From positions 62,001 through 126,000 of the forward strand of contig CATLLN010000004.1 of the NCBI GenBank assembly GCA_950022695.1: a DNA stretch of 64,000 bases. Direction: 5' to 3'. A program made the position numbers and the translations under genes. The DNA comes from an uncultured bacterium. Lineage in GTDB: Bacteria; Cyanobacteriota; Vampirovibrionia; Gastranaerophilales; Gastranaerophilaceae. The notes under the pieces are model-generated. The model was not told the origin of the DNA and did no database searches. It was given only the letters and a program-made list of their open reading frames with translations. Of this stretch, positions 34,227-43,635 are shown in pieces. Every line of letters starts with the position of its first letter. Within the stretch, counting starts at the first letter, position 1.

Positions 34227-34574
34227 TTAAAATGGTTTTGTCTGGTTCAATTTTAGTCTTAAATCTCTAAATCTTGCAATGTCTTCCTGAGTTTTTCCTG
34301 AATCTTTGAACACTGCTTGAGATGTTGGATGTACCATTAAAACATAATCCATATGAATTTCAAGGAAATTATACCTTCTTGGTGACTGGTTGCCCACGCG
34401 AGGATAAATTTCAGCATTTGTTACTGCAAGAAATCTTCTTTCTTTATCGTTTAAAAGGTCTGTAAGTTCTCTGTTTGTGTTTGTGTATTTTGAAACGTGA
34501 ACTACACCTTTAATATCATGATCTGCTGTTAATATTGTTACCTCTATTGGAACTGTATCACTGTGTTTAGCCAT
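34227..34574 (-). CDS. Conserved 115-residue protein, function unknown
   Basis: A soluble protein with VEVTILTADHDIKGVVHVSKY, RELTDLLNDKERRFLAVTNAEIYPR and YNFLEIHMDYVLMVHP: alternating strands of a small beta-barrel type. It resembles bacterial proteins of the DUF6812 kind (ligand strand, LTDxLN, FLxVTxA), but I am not certain of the family. GGAAA Shine-Dalgarno. Monocistronic. Confidence 0.6.
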   Translation of the reverse strand: MAKHSDTVPIEVTILTADHDIKGVVHVSKYTNTNRELTDLLNDKERRFLAVTNAEIYPRVGNQSPRRYNFLEIHMDYVLMVHPTSQAVFKDSGKTQEDIARFRDLRLKLNQTKPF

Positions 34575-34636
34575 TTTATTTTCCTTTATCTCTTCTTTAA
34601 TCCAGTATATTATATTTTTTAAAAATTGTCCAGATA

Positions 34637-35512
34637 TTAAATTTTATCAATCTTTTTTCTGAATCTTCCGCCGTATGCTTCGTGAACATCAACAACTGAT
34701 ACAAAGGCTTTTGGGTCAATTTCTTTAATTATTTCAATCATTTTAGGAAGTTCAAGGCGTGAAATAACGCAATAAATTAAGTCTTTATCCTGACCGGAAT
34801 ATCCTCCGATACCTTTTAGGTAAGTTACACTAATATCAAGTCTTTCGATTAGTGCATTTCCTATTGTACCGGCATCATCGCTGATTATTCTTACTGATTT
34901 TGAACTGTTCAAACCTTCCATTACAATATCAATAACTTTTGATGCGATAAAGTAAGTGATGATTGAATACATAGCGCTTTCCCAACCGAAAACTTTTCCT
35001 GCAGCCATATATATAAACAAATTTATTCCCATAATAAATTCGCCGACAGAAAACCCGAATTTCTTTGACACTAGTAATGATAGGATTTCTGTGCCATCAA
35101 GTGAGGCTTCGTTCTTCAAGATAAGCCCGACACCGACACCTAATACTATACCGCCAAATACAGATGCCAGAATAACATCATTTGTTACCTTGTAGCTGTG
35201 AAAAAAATTTAATGAAAGAGCAAGTATTATGTTGGCGTATGCTGTTGAAAATACAAATAATTTTCCCATTTTTTTCCACGCAAGAAGAATAAACGGAGTG
35301 TTTAGGATTATAACAAGTAAACCGAGATTCCATTTTGTAATATGGCTTACAATCATAGAAACACCGATTACTCCGCCATCAATAACTGCATTTGGAACTA
35401 AAAATGCCTCTAACGCAAACCCTGCAATTATTGCACCAATAGTCATAAAAAATAAATTTCGGGCAAGTTTTATAATAAAATCTTTATTTGAAATTTCAGA
35501 ATTTACTGCCAT
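34637..35512 (-). CDS. YitT family membrane protein
   Basis: The 291-residue protein has five to six transmembrane helices in its N-terminal 200 residues and a C-terminal cytosolic DUF2179 domain (about 205-285, RISDDAGTIGNALIERLDISVTYLKGIGGYSG). This is the YitT/YqfU layout; members are uncharacterised transport-like proteins. The helix-3 to helix-4 loop LNEASLDGTEILSLLVSKKFG-type sequence is present in pieces. It starts 1 base after the stop of cdaA and is probably in one transcript with lysA and cdaA. Confidence 0.9.
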   Translation of the reverse strand: MAVNSEISNKDFIIKLARNLFFMTIGAIIAGFALEAFLVPNAVIDGGVIGVSMIVSHITKWNLGLLVIILNTPFILLAWKKMGKLFVFSTAYANIILALSLNFFHSYKVTNDVILASVFGGIVLGVGVGLILKNEASLDGTEILSLLVSKKFGFSVGEFIMGINLFIYMAAGKVFGWESAMYSIITYFIASKVIDIVMEGLNSSKSVRIISDDAGTIGNALIERLDISVTYLKGIGGYSGQDKDLIYCVISRLELPKMIEIIKEIDPKAFVSVVDVHEAYGGRFRKKIDKI

Positions 35513-35513
35513 A

Positions 35514-36419
35514 TTATTTCCTGTCTTTATTGATTGTGATTAGCTTTTCAAGGTTAAAAATGGATTTCTTTTCTTGTTCTTCTATATTTTTGTATCCTAA
35601 AATATTTTCTAAATCGGTTTTTAGAGTAGGAATATCGTCGTATTTTTTCAATGAACCGTCTAATGTAATCGAAACATCACCAGTTTCTTCTGAAACAACA
35701 AGACAAGCGGCATTACTGGATTCTGTCATACCGATTGCAGCTCTGTGGCGTGTTCCGTATTTCCAGCTAAGTTTCGGGTCATCTGTTAGAGGAAGTAAAA
35801 CCCCTGCAGAGATGATTTTTGAACCGCTTATTACAACAGCACCATCATGAAGCGGTGTATTTACGTGAAAAATTGTAAGTAATAATTCTGTCGATACATC
35901 AGCATTTAATATTGTTCCGACATCGTGGTAAGTATTGCTCAAGTCGTTTTGGAAAACTATTAATGCGCCTGTGTGTGATTTTGAAAGGTATTTTACAGCT
36001 TCAATGATTTCTTTTATAACATCAATGGATTTATTTGCTTCTTTATTTTTATCGTTTTCAAATATTCGTTTGAAAAAGTCAATTTGTCCGAGATATCCTA
36101 AAAATCTTCTTAATTCAGGTTGGAAAATGACGATTAAACTTAATGCAACAAGGGTTACGATTGAGCGGATAAATACACCGAGAATTGTTAAATCAAGTGC
36201 TACAAGAACCTCTGATAAAATCCATAAAAATACTAAAACAACTGCACCTTTGACAAATTTTTCAGAGTGCGTATTTTTAATAAATTTTTGGTAAAAAATA
36301 ATTAATGTGGCTGCGATTACGCATATTTCAAAGATATTTTTCCATCCGAAAGTATCTTTGATGTAGATATGCCAATTTCCTATGAAATTTTGTAATAACA
36401 TTAATAATTCGTCAATCAT
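35514..36419 (-). CDS. cdaA: Diadenylate cyclase (c-di-AMP synthase)
   Basis: The 301-residue protein has three N-terminal transmembrane helices and a DAC domain with the catalytic HDGAVVI near 194 and RHRAAIGMTE near 229. It condenses two ATP into c-di-AMP, which controls osmolyte uptake and the cell wall. The usual partner cdaR is not adjacent; instead lysA overlaps its start by 4 bases (ATGA), and YitT follows. The pairing with a cell-wall precursor gene is worth noting. Confidence 0.95.
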   Translation of the reverse strand: MIDELLMLLQNFIGNWHIYIKDTFGWKNIFEICVIAATLIIFYQKFIKNTHSEKFVKGAVVLVFLWILSEVLVALDLTILGVFIRSIVTLVALSLIVIFQPELRRFLGYLGQIDFFKRIFENDKNKEANKSIDVIKEIIEAVKYLSKSHTGALIVFQNDLSNTYHDVGTILNADVSTELLLTIFHVNTPLHDGAVVISGSKIISAGVLLPLTDDPKLSWKYGTRHRAAIGMTESSNAACLVVSEETGDVSITLDGSLKKYDDIPTLKTDLENILGYKNIEEQEKKSIFNLEKLITINKDRK

Positions 36420-37747
36420 TTTTTCAACCTGTCAGGGATTATATCGTGCGCAATTAAATCATCTAAAGTTTCTCTTTTTATTATAATATCGGAGTTTGAA
36501 TCATTGACAAGCACCATTGCAGGCTTTTGAACCCTGTTATAATTTGATGCCATTGAATAATTGTAAGCTCCGGTGTTATAAACACATAAAATATCGCCTT
36601 CATTAAGTTCCGGAAGTTCGATATCTTTGATAAGAATGTCGCCGGATTCGCAGAAACGACCTGCAATTGTAACTTTTTGAGTTTCATTTGTATCTTTTTT
36701 ATTTGCAATATCAGCAGCATATTCTGCCTGATACATTGAAGGACGAGGGTTATCAGCCATACCGCCGTCAATTGCAACATATTTTGTTCCGTGCGGAACT
36801 TGTTTTGAGCTGCCTATTGTGTATAAAGTTACGCCGGAGGTTGAAATAATACTTCTTCCCGGTTCTAAGAATACTGTAGGAGCTTCAATATTATATTTTT
36901 CCACAACTTCATTTAGTTTGTTTATGATAAGTTCTGCAATGTCATAAGTTGAAGGAGGTACGTCTTTTTCGGTATACTTTACACCTAAACCGCCGCCGAT
37001 ATTTATTTCGTTGAGTTTTATACCGAATTTTTTTTCAATTCTTGAAATTTCTCCTGCCATAATTTCGATTTCGTCAGGATAAATACTTGTTTCAAAAATC
37101 TGAGAACCGATGTGAGCATGAAGCCCGTGAAGTTTCAAATTTTTATATTCGTTTTGAATAAGTTCAATCGCTTCATCAACCTGGGTAAGGTCAAAACCGA
37201 ATTTTGAATCCAGATGCCCGGTTTGAATATATTCGTGTGTATGGCATTCAATACCCGGTGTAATTCTTAACAAAATGTCGGCAACTTTTCCTTTGCTTTG
37301 TGCAATTTCATTTAAAAGTGCAAGTTCAAAAAAGTTATCAGCCGAAATTCTTCCGACACCTAAATCCATTGCTAATGAAAGTTCATCATATGACTTGTTG
37401 CTTCCGTTAAATAATACATGAGTCATATCTACACCGGCTTTATGGACAGTATAGATTTCGCCGCCTGATACTGTATCAAACCCGAATCCTTCTTCATCAA
37501 GAATTCTTGAAATCGCACTTGTACAAAGAGCTTTTGAAGCATACATCATACGTGTATTCGGGTATTTTTCAAATGCTTTTTTATAATCTTTGCAGATTGA
37601 ACGAAGTGATTTTTCATCAATCACATATAAAGGAGTTCCGTATTTTTCTGCTAAATCAACTAAATCACATCCGCCAATTTCTAAATTCCCCTTTTCATTG
37701 ACAAGGGTTGAAACAGGTTTTAAAAATTGGTTTGTGCTTGATGTCAT
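36416..37747 (-). CDS. lysA: Diaminopimelate decarboxylase
   Basis: A 443-residue PLP enzyme that makes lysine from meso-diaminopimelate. The PLP Lys is in MYASKALCT near 66; HAHIGSQI, the glycine-rich GGGLGVKY, EPGRSIISTSG and CESGDIL complete the fold-type III signature. Length is normal. The coupled stop/start with cdaA places c-di-AMP signalling and lysine/peptidoglycan precursor metabolism in one operon. Confidence 0.97.
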   Translation of the reverse strand: MTSSTNQFLKPVSTLVNEKGNLEIGGCDLVDLAEKYGTPLYVIDEKSLRSICKDYKKAFEKYPNTRMMYASKALCTSAISRILDEEGFGFDTVSGGEIYTVHKAGVDMTHVLFNGSNKSYDELSLAMDLGVGRISADNFFELALLNEIAQSKGKVADILLRITPGIECHTHEYIQTGHLDSKFGFDLTQVDEAIELIQNEYKNLKLHGLHAHIGSQIFETSIYPDEIEIMAGEISRIEKKFGIKLNEINIGGGLGVKYTEKDVPPSTYDIAELIINKLNEVVEKYNIEAPTVFLEPGRSIISTSGVTLYTIGSSKQVPHGTKYVAIDGGMADNPRPSMYQAEYAADIANKKDTNETQKVTIAGRFCESGDILIKDIELPELNEGDILCVYNTGAYNYSMASNYNRVQKPAMVLVNDSNSDIIIKRETLDDLIAHDIIPDRLKK

Positions 37748-37813
37748 TAATAGCTCCTTTTAATCTTATATTAACATAATTTGAGGATATTTAATATACT
37801 TCAAATTTCGTAT

Positions 37814-38137
37814 TTAATACGAAAAATATTTATCAAAATCAACATCGTCAAAACTGCATAAAAGTCTGAAAGTCTCATCATCTTCGTCCATTCTTTGGAA
37901 ATTGTATTCATTAAATTTCCAATATTTCGGATTACTCCCTTTTACTTTTACGATATCTTTTTCTTTGAGTATGTTTAATTTTTTCTTGACTTTATCGACG
38001 GGAATATTAACGAGCTTTGCAAGTTCTACAGCGGTAATTCCATCATCAGAATTGCACTTTTCGGGGGTCAGGAACATTAATTCCAGACCAACTGATTTTA
38101 GAATTTTATCTTCTTCTGTTTGCTCGTAGTTATCCAT
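37814..38137 (-). CDS. Winged-helix-like small protein
   Basis: A 107-residue protein from the ATG at 38137. The middle, GITAVELAKLVNIPVDKVKKKLNILKEKDIVKVKGSNPKYW in two stretches, is a typical winged helix-turn-helix, with the wing in VKVKGSNPKYWKF. The ends are acidic. It is probably a DNA-binding regulator, though the target is unknown. A TTG-start extension to 38167 is possible; no Shine-Dalgarno supports either start well. Confidence 0.6.
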   Translation of the reverse strand: MDNYEQTEEDKILKSVGLELMFLTPEKCNSDDGITAVELAKLVNIPVDKVKKKLNILKEKDIVKVKGSNPKYWKFNEYNFQRMDEDDETFRLLCSFDDVDFDKYFSY

Positions 38138-38193
38138 ATATATATGATAACTGAAATATATTCTCAAGATATCCTATATTTGATGGAATCCTG

Positions 38194-38565
38194 TTATTCT
38201 TCTTCTGAATCTTCGTCTTTTTTTATAGCATCGACTACCATTTTTGCCATTTCTTTAGCAATAACTTTTTGTGTGTCTGCAGGACAGTTTTGAAGCATAT
38301 TCATAGCAGTTCTAAGAGTTGTGTCAATATCGTACCATCTTCCGCGGCGGTTGTCGTCAAGACCTGAACCTACAGCGTTAATAATATCATCTACTGCTTC
38401 AAATTTTTCGTCTTCAATATTGTGTTCAATGATAATTTTGATTAAATTTAAAGCTACTCGAATCTGAGTTTGATCATCAGTTTCTTCTAATGTTTTAACC
38501 GCTTCTGATAAAACAGGGTCTTTATCATACCAGCGTCTGTATTGGTTTGAATATTCTTCTTTCAT
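38194..38565 (-). CDS. Two-repeat helical protein (RWYD repeats)
   Basis: A 123-residue acidic protein with an internal duplication: RRWYDKDPVLSEAVKTLE near 11 and RGRWYDIDTTLRTAMNMLQ near 73, each followed by a helix (VALNLIKIIIEHNI; KVIAKEMAKMVVDAI). No enzymatic motif and no membrane segment. AAGGAG lies 8 bases before the ATG at 38565, so the open frame to 38619 is discounted. Function unknown. Confidence 0.7.
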   Translation of the reverse strand: MKEEYSNQYRRWYDKDPVLSEAVKTLEETDDQTQIRVALNLIKIIIEHNIEDEKFEAVDDIINAVGSGLDDNRRGRWYDIDTTLRTAMNMLQNCPADTQKVIAKEMAKMVVDAIKKDEDSEEE

Positions 38566-38680
38566 ACTTTTCTCTCCTTTATGTGAGACAATTTTATCAT
38601 TTTTTTTGAGAGTATGCAAGGGGGGAATTCAAGAAATCGCGTGCTCGTCCGGAGCGCAATAATTGAAATTATATTTACCC

Positions 38681-38956
38681 TTAGCCTTGTTTGAAGGTGA
38701 CGCCTTTTGTGCCTTTCGGGTATTGCCAGTTAAGACATTGGCGCTCACAGGCAATACGGCATGCACCGCATTCAAGACAATTTTCAAAGTTTACAATAAG
38801 CTCTTGGGTTTCTTCGTTCCATTCGTATACTTGAGCCGGGCAAATATTAACACAGCATTTTGTGATACAAAGCTTACATTGTTCAAAATCCGGTTTGAGG
38901 TGGGACTCTGTATCCGGTGAGTACTTTAGTGTGTATAATTTTTTATCTAAGTTCAT
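38681..38956 (-). CDS. fixX: FixX-type ferredoxin
   Basis: A 91-residue protein with one [4Fe-4S] site in CLECGACRIACERQ and an N-terminal partial motif CKLCITKCCVNICPAQVYEW, the usual FixX layout. It accepts electrons from the FAD of the FixC partner. The ATG at 38956 overlaps the fixC stop by 4 bases (ATGA), typical of tightly paired subunits. A longer start at 38971 is not needed. Confidence 0.92.
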   Translation of the reverse strand: MNLDKKLYTLKYSPDTESHLKPDFEQCKLCITKCCVNICPAQVYEWNEETQELIVNFENCLECGACRIACERQCLNWQYPKGTKGVTFKQG

Positions 38957-40251
38957 ATTAAAATACTCCATAATAACTTAACGATTGCCCAAATATCTTT
39001 GAATAATTCAGATATTTTTCTGTCAGTAAAAATACTTTTGATAAATTTGTGGTAATTTTCTTTTTTGGGAATTCCGTTAACAGAGGTGAACATTTCAAAA
39101 AATGCGTTAATTTTTTTCATGTAATAGCAAAGGAACGCATTTTTACGTGAGTGCATAACATCCATGAGTTCGCGGTAGGTTTTGAGGTCTTTTAAGATGA
39201 ATGATTTTTTTAATTTTTTCTCGTAGTTGGATAGAGTTTTTTTAGAAAAATCATTTTTATCGATTGCTTCAACGGCAGTTTCAGCGGCAAGTTTTCCGCT
39301 AATCATTGCAAGGTTTGTACCTTCCCAGTGAAGATTATTTACAAGCATTGCCGCATCACCTATTATCATAACTCCGTTATCACAAAGTTTCGGGATTTTT
39401 TTGTATCCGCCTTCAGGGATGAGGTGTGCGGAGTATTCTTTTAGGGTTCCGCCTTCGATTAAAGGGGCAATTGTCGGGTGTTGTTTTAGTTTTTCAAGGA
39501 TTTCGTAAGGTCTGTAATTATTTTCAGCTAACTCGTTGAGGGTTATGCCAAGTCCGATTGTGACAGAATCTGTATTTGTATACATAAACCCGAGTCCAAG
39601 CATTCCAAGCATTGGTCCGCCGAAGATTTCTACAATTGCGCCTTCATTATCTTTTAGTTTAAATCTTTGATTAATTATTTGGTTATCAAGTTTTATAACT
39701 TCTTTTACGCTCAGGGCAACATCTTTTGTATCAATATCTTTTCTTAACCCTATTTGTTTGGCAAGAAGTGAATTAACACCGTCAGCAAGGATTACGATAT
39801 CGGCGAAGTATTCTTCCAGTTCGGTTTTTACACCTATAACTTGATTTTTTTCTTTAATAAGTTCTCTTACAACTGTTTCTTCAACAATGTAAGCTCCGGC
39901 TTTTTTTGCTTCTTCAGCTGCCCAACGGTCGAATTTTGCACGAATGACTGAATAGCTGGAATTATCGTTTTTACGATAGGTTATTGTTGTTGAATCTTCT
40001 TCGCCAAGTATTGCAAAATTATGTTCGATATTGCGTCTTTCAATTGGAGCTTCTGTTTCAAAGTTCGGGAAAATTTCTTTTGTCGCTTGCGTATATATTG
40101 CACCGCCAAAAACATTTTTACTGCCTGCAAATAAACCGCGTTCAATTAAAATAACTTCTTTTCCTGCTCTTGCAAGTGTGATAGCACAAGAAATTCCTGC
40201 AGGTCCTGCACCTACAATTATAACATCTGTTTTGTTTTCCCGTTTCAACAT
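38953..40251 (-). CDS. fixC: FixC-type flavoprotein (electron transfer flavoprotein-quinone oxidoreductase family)
   Basis: The 432-residue FAD protein opens with the Rossmann loop VIIVGAGPAGISCAITLARAG and has the second FAD motif GVMIIGDAAMLVNN near 302. The C-terminal 80 residues form the membrane-proximal helical part. With FixX it passes electrons from an ETF (FixAB) to quinone or to low-potential ferredoxin. No etfA/etfB or fixAB gene is present beside it. GAGAGG Shine-Dalgarno. Confidence 0.93.
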   Translation of the reverse strand: MLKRENKTDVIIVGAGPAGISCAITLARAGKEVILIERGLFAGSKNVFGGAIYTQATKEIFPNFETEAPIERRNIEHNFAILGEEDSTTITYRKNDNSSYSVIRAKFDRWAAEEAKKAGAYIVEETVVRELIKEKNQVIGVKTELEEYFADIVILADGVNSLLAKQIGLRKDIDTKDVALSVKEVIKLDNQIINQRFKLKDNEGAIVEIFGGPMLGMLGLGFMYTNTDSVTIGLGITLNELAENNYRPYEILEKLKQHPTIAPLIEGGTLKEYSAHLIPEGGYKKIPKLCDNGVMIIGDAAMLVNNLHWEGTNLAMISGKLAAETAVEAIDKNDFSKKTLSNYEKKLKKSFILKDLKTYRELMDVMHSRKNAFLCYYMKKINAFFEMFTSVNGIPKKENYHKFIKSIFTDRKISELFKDIWAIVKLLWSILI

Positions 40252-40465
40252 AAAACCTCTCTATTACTTAATTATATAATAAATTTACCCTGTTGTAAAA
40301 TAGTTAATTATACTAATTTTATTGTTTATTTGCCAGTTTAAACAATTGCGATGACCTGGAAATAATTGGTAACAACATTTAACCTTAGATTGTAAAATTA
40401 CGTAAAGTTTTAGCAAAAAATTCTTGCATTTTGTTTTAGTATGAATGAAAATACATTAAAAACGG

Positions 40466-42874
40466 ATGTGTGAAATGATAGTAAATAGTGCAGCAAATTT
40501 TCGAATAGATAAACAACGATACAAAAAGGAGTACATGTCTCCAAATTCCGAGACACTTGTCCCTTCTTCAAATTTCTATTCACAATATAATAATCAAGAT
40601 ATTAAGAGACCTTTAAAAACAAATCATTCAGATTTAAGTTTTAAAGGTCTTTCTTTAGGTTACAAGCAGATAGGAAAAACTTTTAGCGTAAGAGAGTTCC
40701 TTGAATTTTCTGATAAATATGTCGGAAAAATGGGTAGAGAGCTTTTAGAAGATATTACGGTAAGACATAAAGATGCTGCATCTAAACTGATTTCTGTTAA
40801 CGGTGATAATATAACACTTGCTAAAAAGACAATTCCTCATCTGGCGTGGGATGGAATTATATATCCGGTCAAGATTTTACCGGGCGATTTATTAAACGGT
40901 TTGGTTGAACTTATGGGAAAAGTTCCGGGATTTGAGAATTGGTCTGCAAAAACTTTAGAAAGACCAATGTTTAAAAATATTCGCCAACGTTCAAAACTTG
41001 ACTCTAAAATCAGTTCTTTACAAGGGTTGATTACATATCGTGATATGAAAATCCATAACGCGAAAGAAGCTTTTGCAAAACAAGCAGGAAAAACTGTAAA
41101 TGAATTAACAGATGCTGAAATCGCAAAAATCACTCAAGATGTTGATGTGAAAATGGGCTCAAGTATTTTCCAAAGCGAACTTAAAATGTTTGACCCGAAA
41201 TCAGGTAACTATGATACTAAACACGAAAGAGCATTAAATAGATTAGTTTCAGGTTTACCGCCTGCAATTTTCCTTGCAAATGATGCTTATAACTTATCAA
41301 GAATGATGGATGATGATCCAAATGCAGCTACAAAAGAACAAAAAGTCAGATTTAAGCAAGAAGTCAGCAGAATTTTTACAAGCGGATATTTAACATTGAT
41401 TACAATGGGCGCTTTCCAAAAATTCATTAACCGTTCAAAAGCAGGTATTGTTCTGACAACAGGTATTACGGTTCTTGTAACAGAAATGTTCTCACGTTTA
41501 TCTAACGGTAAACACATTACAAGATTAACTCCTGAGCAGGCAAGAAAAGAAAATGAAGAAGCTAAAGCTCCGGAAGCTAAAATTAAACCGGTTGAAAATA
41601 AACAGGTTTCATCAACAGGCGCGCCTGCTGTGAAAAACGATAAAACGAAAGAACAACAAAAACCTTTATTATCATTTGATACCTTAATGAAAGGTTCAGC
41701 CGCAGTTTTGGGTATCGGATACAGTATTAAAGGATTCAAAAATATTCCGGCAATCAGAAAAGCTGCTTTAAAATATTTTGAAAATATGAAACTTAATAAC
41801 CCTGAAAAATTTGATAAATTGGGTATTAAAGAATTGAAACTTGAAAATGCTGTGAAAACTTTTGAAGACAAGGTTATTTACAGACCATTTACTCAATTAT
41901 ATAAACGATTAACATCTCAAAAATTCCACGTTGAACCTGAAAAATTTGACAAGGTAGTAGAAGTATTGAGAGAATATGACGAAAAGTTTGCAGCAAAATA
42001 TGAACAAGTCGGTAAATCCGCACTGAAAACAATTGACGGAAAACAAATTATTGATTTGGGCAGCAAAGATAGGAAAATAAAACCACTTGTAAACTTTGTA
42101 ATTGCGCCGTTCAAATTTATATGGAATACAGTAACACTTCCATACTGGATGGTAGATGAAAAATTGATGAGTGTGTTTAGAAAAGCTAAACCAAAACCAT
42201 CAACTAAAGATATTGAAGCATTAGCAAAAAGTTTTGACAGAATTAGTATGAATGCACTTAAAAAGAACTTTAACAAAGAAAAATTCCACGATTTTCTACA
42301 GGTTAATTTCTTGAAAGCATTTAATGAAGATTCATTATCAAGTGTTTCAAACGCTGAATTATCAAACCTTGCAAAAACAGCAGCATCAATTGCAACAATC
42401 TGGTTCTTGATGACAGATAATTACAATATGGTAATGTTAAAATCTAACGGTAATGACAAAGAAGGTGCAAATACCAAGTTTAAAGAAAGATTTGTTCAAG
42501 AAGGTTCAAGATTATTCTATCAAACATTATTGATTGATCTGTTTAACTCAACATTCAGAAATCAATACAACTCATCTTTGATGGGAATGAGCTGGATTAC
42601 ACTTGTCGATACAACATTAGGTGAAATGCTGACAAGATCATCAGTTGGTACAGCATTAAAACCTCATACAAGAGATGAACTCATCGCAAGGGAAACAAGA
42701 CAAAATAATTACACAGGTTTCTTAAAAAAATACTATAACTTTATGCAAAGATTAACAGGTAAACGTTCAATCAAGTCATACGAAGTAACACCTAAAAATG
42801 CAGCTCCTGCAGCAGTAACAACAATCCCTGCATTAGAAGTTAACAAGAATATAATCTTTCAACAGAACAAATAA
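40466..42874 (+). CDS. Lineage-specific 802-residue protein with membrane segments
   Basis: I recognise no family. A disordered N-terminus with LSFKGLSLGYK near 52 is a motif type frequent at the start of lineage-specific proteins here. A basic helical body follows, with hydrophobic stretches near 300 (GYLTLITMGAFQKF ... AGIVLTTGITVLVTEMF) and near 640 (SIATIWFLM), a Lys/Glu-rich linker near 365-405 and a duplicated-looking central part. It may be a large membrane-associated or secreted protein. Two ATGs (40466, 40475) are possible; GG lies before both. Terminator 42891-42926 ends it. Confidence 0.7.
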   Translation: MCEMIVNSAANFRIDKQRYKKEYMSPNSETLVPSSNFYSQYNNQDIKRPLKTNHSDLSFKGLSLGYKQIGKTFSVREFLEFSDKYVGKMGRELLEDITVRHKDAASKLISVNGDNITLAKKTIPHLAWDGIIYPVKILPGDLLNGLVELMGKVPGFENWSAKTLERPMFKNIRQRSKLDSKISSLQGLITYRDMKIHNAKEAFAKQAGKTVNELTDAEIAKITQDVDVKMGSSIFQSELKMFDPKSGNYDTKHERALNRLVSGLPPAIFLANDAYNLSRMMDDDPNAATKEQKVRFKQEVSRIFTSGYLTLITMGAFQKFINRSKAGIVLTTGITVLVTEMFSRLSNGKHITRLTPEQARKENEEAKAPEAKIKPVENKQVSSTGAPAVKNDKTKEQQKPLLSFDTLMKGSAAVLGIGYSIKGFKNIPAIRKAALKYFENMKLNNPEKFDKLGIKELKLENAVKTFEDKVIYRPFTQLYKRLTSQKFHVEPEKFDKVVEVLREYDEKFAAKYEQVGKSALKTIDGKQIIDLGSKDRKIKPLVNFVIAPFKFIWNTVTLPYWMVDEKLMSVFRKAKPKPSTKDIEALAKSFDRISMNALKKNFNKEKFHDFLQVNFLKAFNEDSLSSVSNAELSNLAKTAASIATIWFLMTDNYNMVMLKSNGNDKEGANTKFKERFVQEGSRLFYQTLLIDLFNSTFRNQYNSSLMGMSWITLVDTTLGEMLTRSSVGTALKPHTRDELIARETRQNNYTGFLKKYYNFMQRLTGKRSIKSYEVTPKNAAPAAVTTIPALEVNKNIIFQQNK

Positions 42875-42890
42875 AAATTTATGAGAATCA

Positions 42891-42926
42891 AAAAGGCGCC
42901 GGCAAAAATTTGCCGGCGCCTTTTTG
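42891..42926. terminator. Bidirectional terminator
   Basis: A GC-rich perfect stem (AAAAAGGCGCCGGCAAA and complement) between the 802-residue gene and the convergent 214-residue gene, with A5/T5 edges. Confidence 0.92.
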
Positions 42927-42938
42927 TGTATAAAATAT

Positions 42939-43583
42939 TTATTTAATGGCAGGGAAGAAATAACGAACTCCATTATCAGAACGCCATCTTATATAACCTG
43001 TTTTGGGTGTTTTATCTAAATCCATAACACTTACAAGTGCCCAGTTCCCGCGTATTACACTGAGGTTTATTTTTTGCGGGTAATTCATTGTTGAAATAGT
43101 TTTTGCATTATCTTCTGTTGATGCTTTAATGTCTTTACAGGATTCAGGTGCGCTTTTTAAAAGCATAAGTCCGTATTTTTTACCGTAGGTATTATAAAAA
43201 TTAATCCAGGTCATAAATTTATACGGGTCATCCATTTTTATCCAGCCGGTTTTTCCTGTTTGGTTATCGTAAATTATTTCAATCCAATCATCGGTCATAT
43301 CAGTTACTGCCGCAAGTTCAAGTGATTTTTTAGGCAGAAATACCACAAAAAACTTTTCAAAACCTATTTCGCTCGGGAAAAATTCATCACAATTCCATCT
43401 TACACGGTAAAGAATTTGTGATTCCTCATTTGGCTCTTTATAAATTTGAACATCTTCTCCGACTTGATATAAGCCGATAGAATTTACCTGATTGATATTC
43501 GGGCGTACAGGCATGATATCTTTAGCATTTGCAAGATTTATGCCTAGAAATACCATTAATATTAATAGAAATAATTTTTTCAT
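42939..43583 (-). CDS. Secreted SH3-like protein
   Basis: The 214-residue protein has a signal peptide (cleavage near NLANA-KD) and a mature part with SH3-like strands: IGLYQVGEDVQIYKEPNEES near 36-55, WIEIIYDNQTGKTGWIKMDDPYKF near 100-120 and WALVSVMDLDKTPKTGYIRW near the end, the G-W/Y-I-R pattern of bacterial SH3 domains. Such proteins often bind peptidoglycan. It precedes pheT's stop, on the same strand downstream of pheT, with a 52-base gap. Confidence 0.7.
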   Translation of the reverse strand: MKKLFLLILMVFLGINLANAKDIMPVRPNINQVNSIGLYQVGEDVQIYKEPNEESQILYRVRWNCDEFFPSEIGFEKFFVVFLPKKSLELAAVTDMTDDWIEIIYDNQTGKTGWIKMDDPYKFMTWINFYNTYGKKYGLMLLKSAPESCKDIKASTEDNAKTISTMNYPQKINLSVIRGNWALVSVMDLDKTPKTGYIRWRSDNGVRYFFPAIK

Positions 43584-43635
43584 ATTAACCTCTTTTGTTT
43601 AACTCTCCTGTCGGGCTAATGGAAATTTTTTACCC

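Noticed and set aside
35229-36294. Plus-strand frames opposite yitT and cdaA
   Set aside because: Shadows of well-supported minus-strand genes; no start signals.
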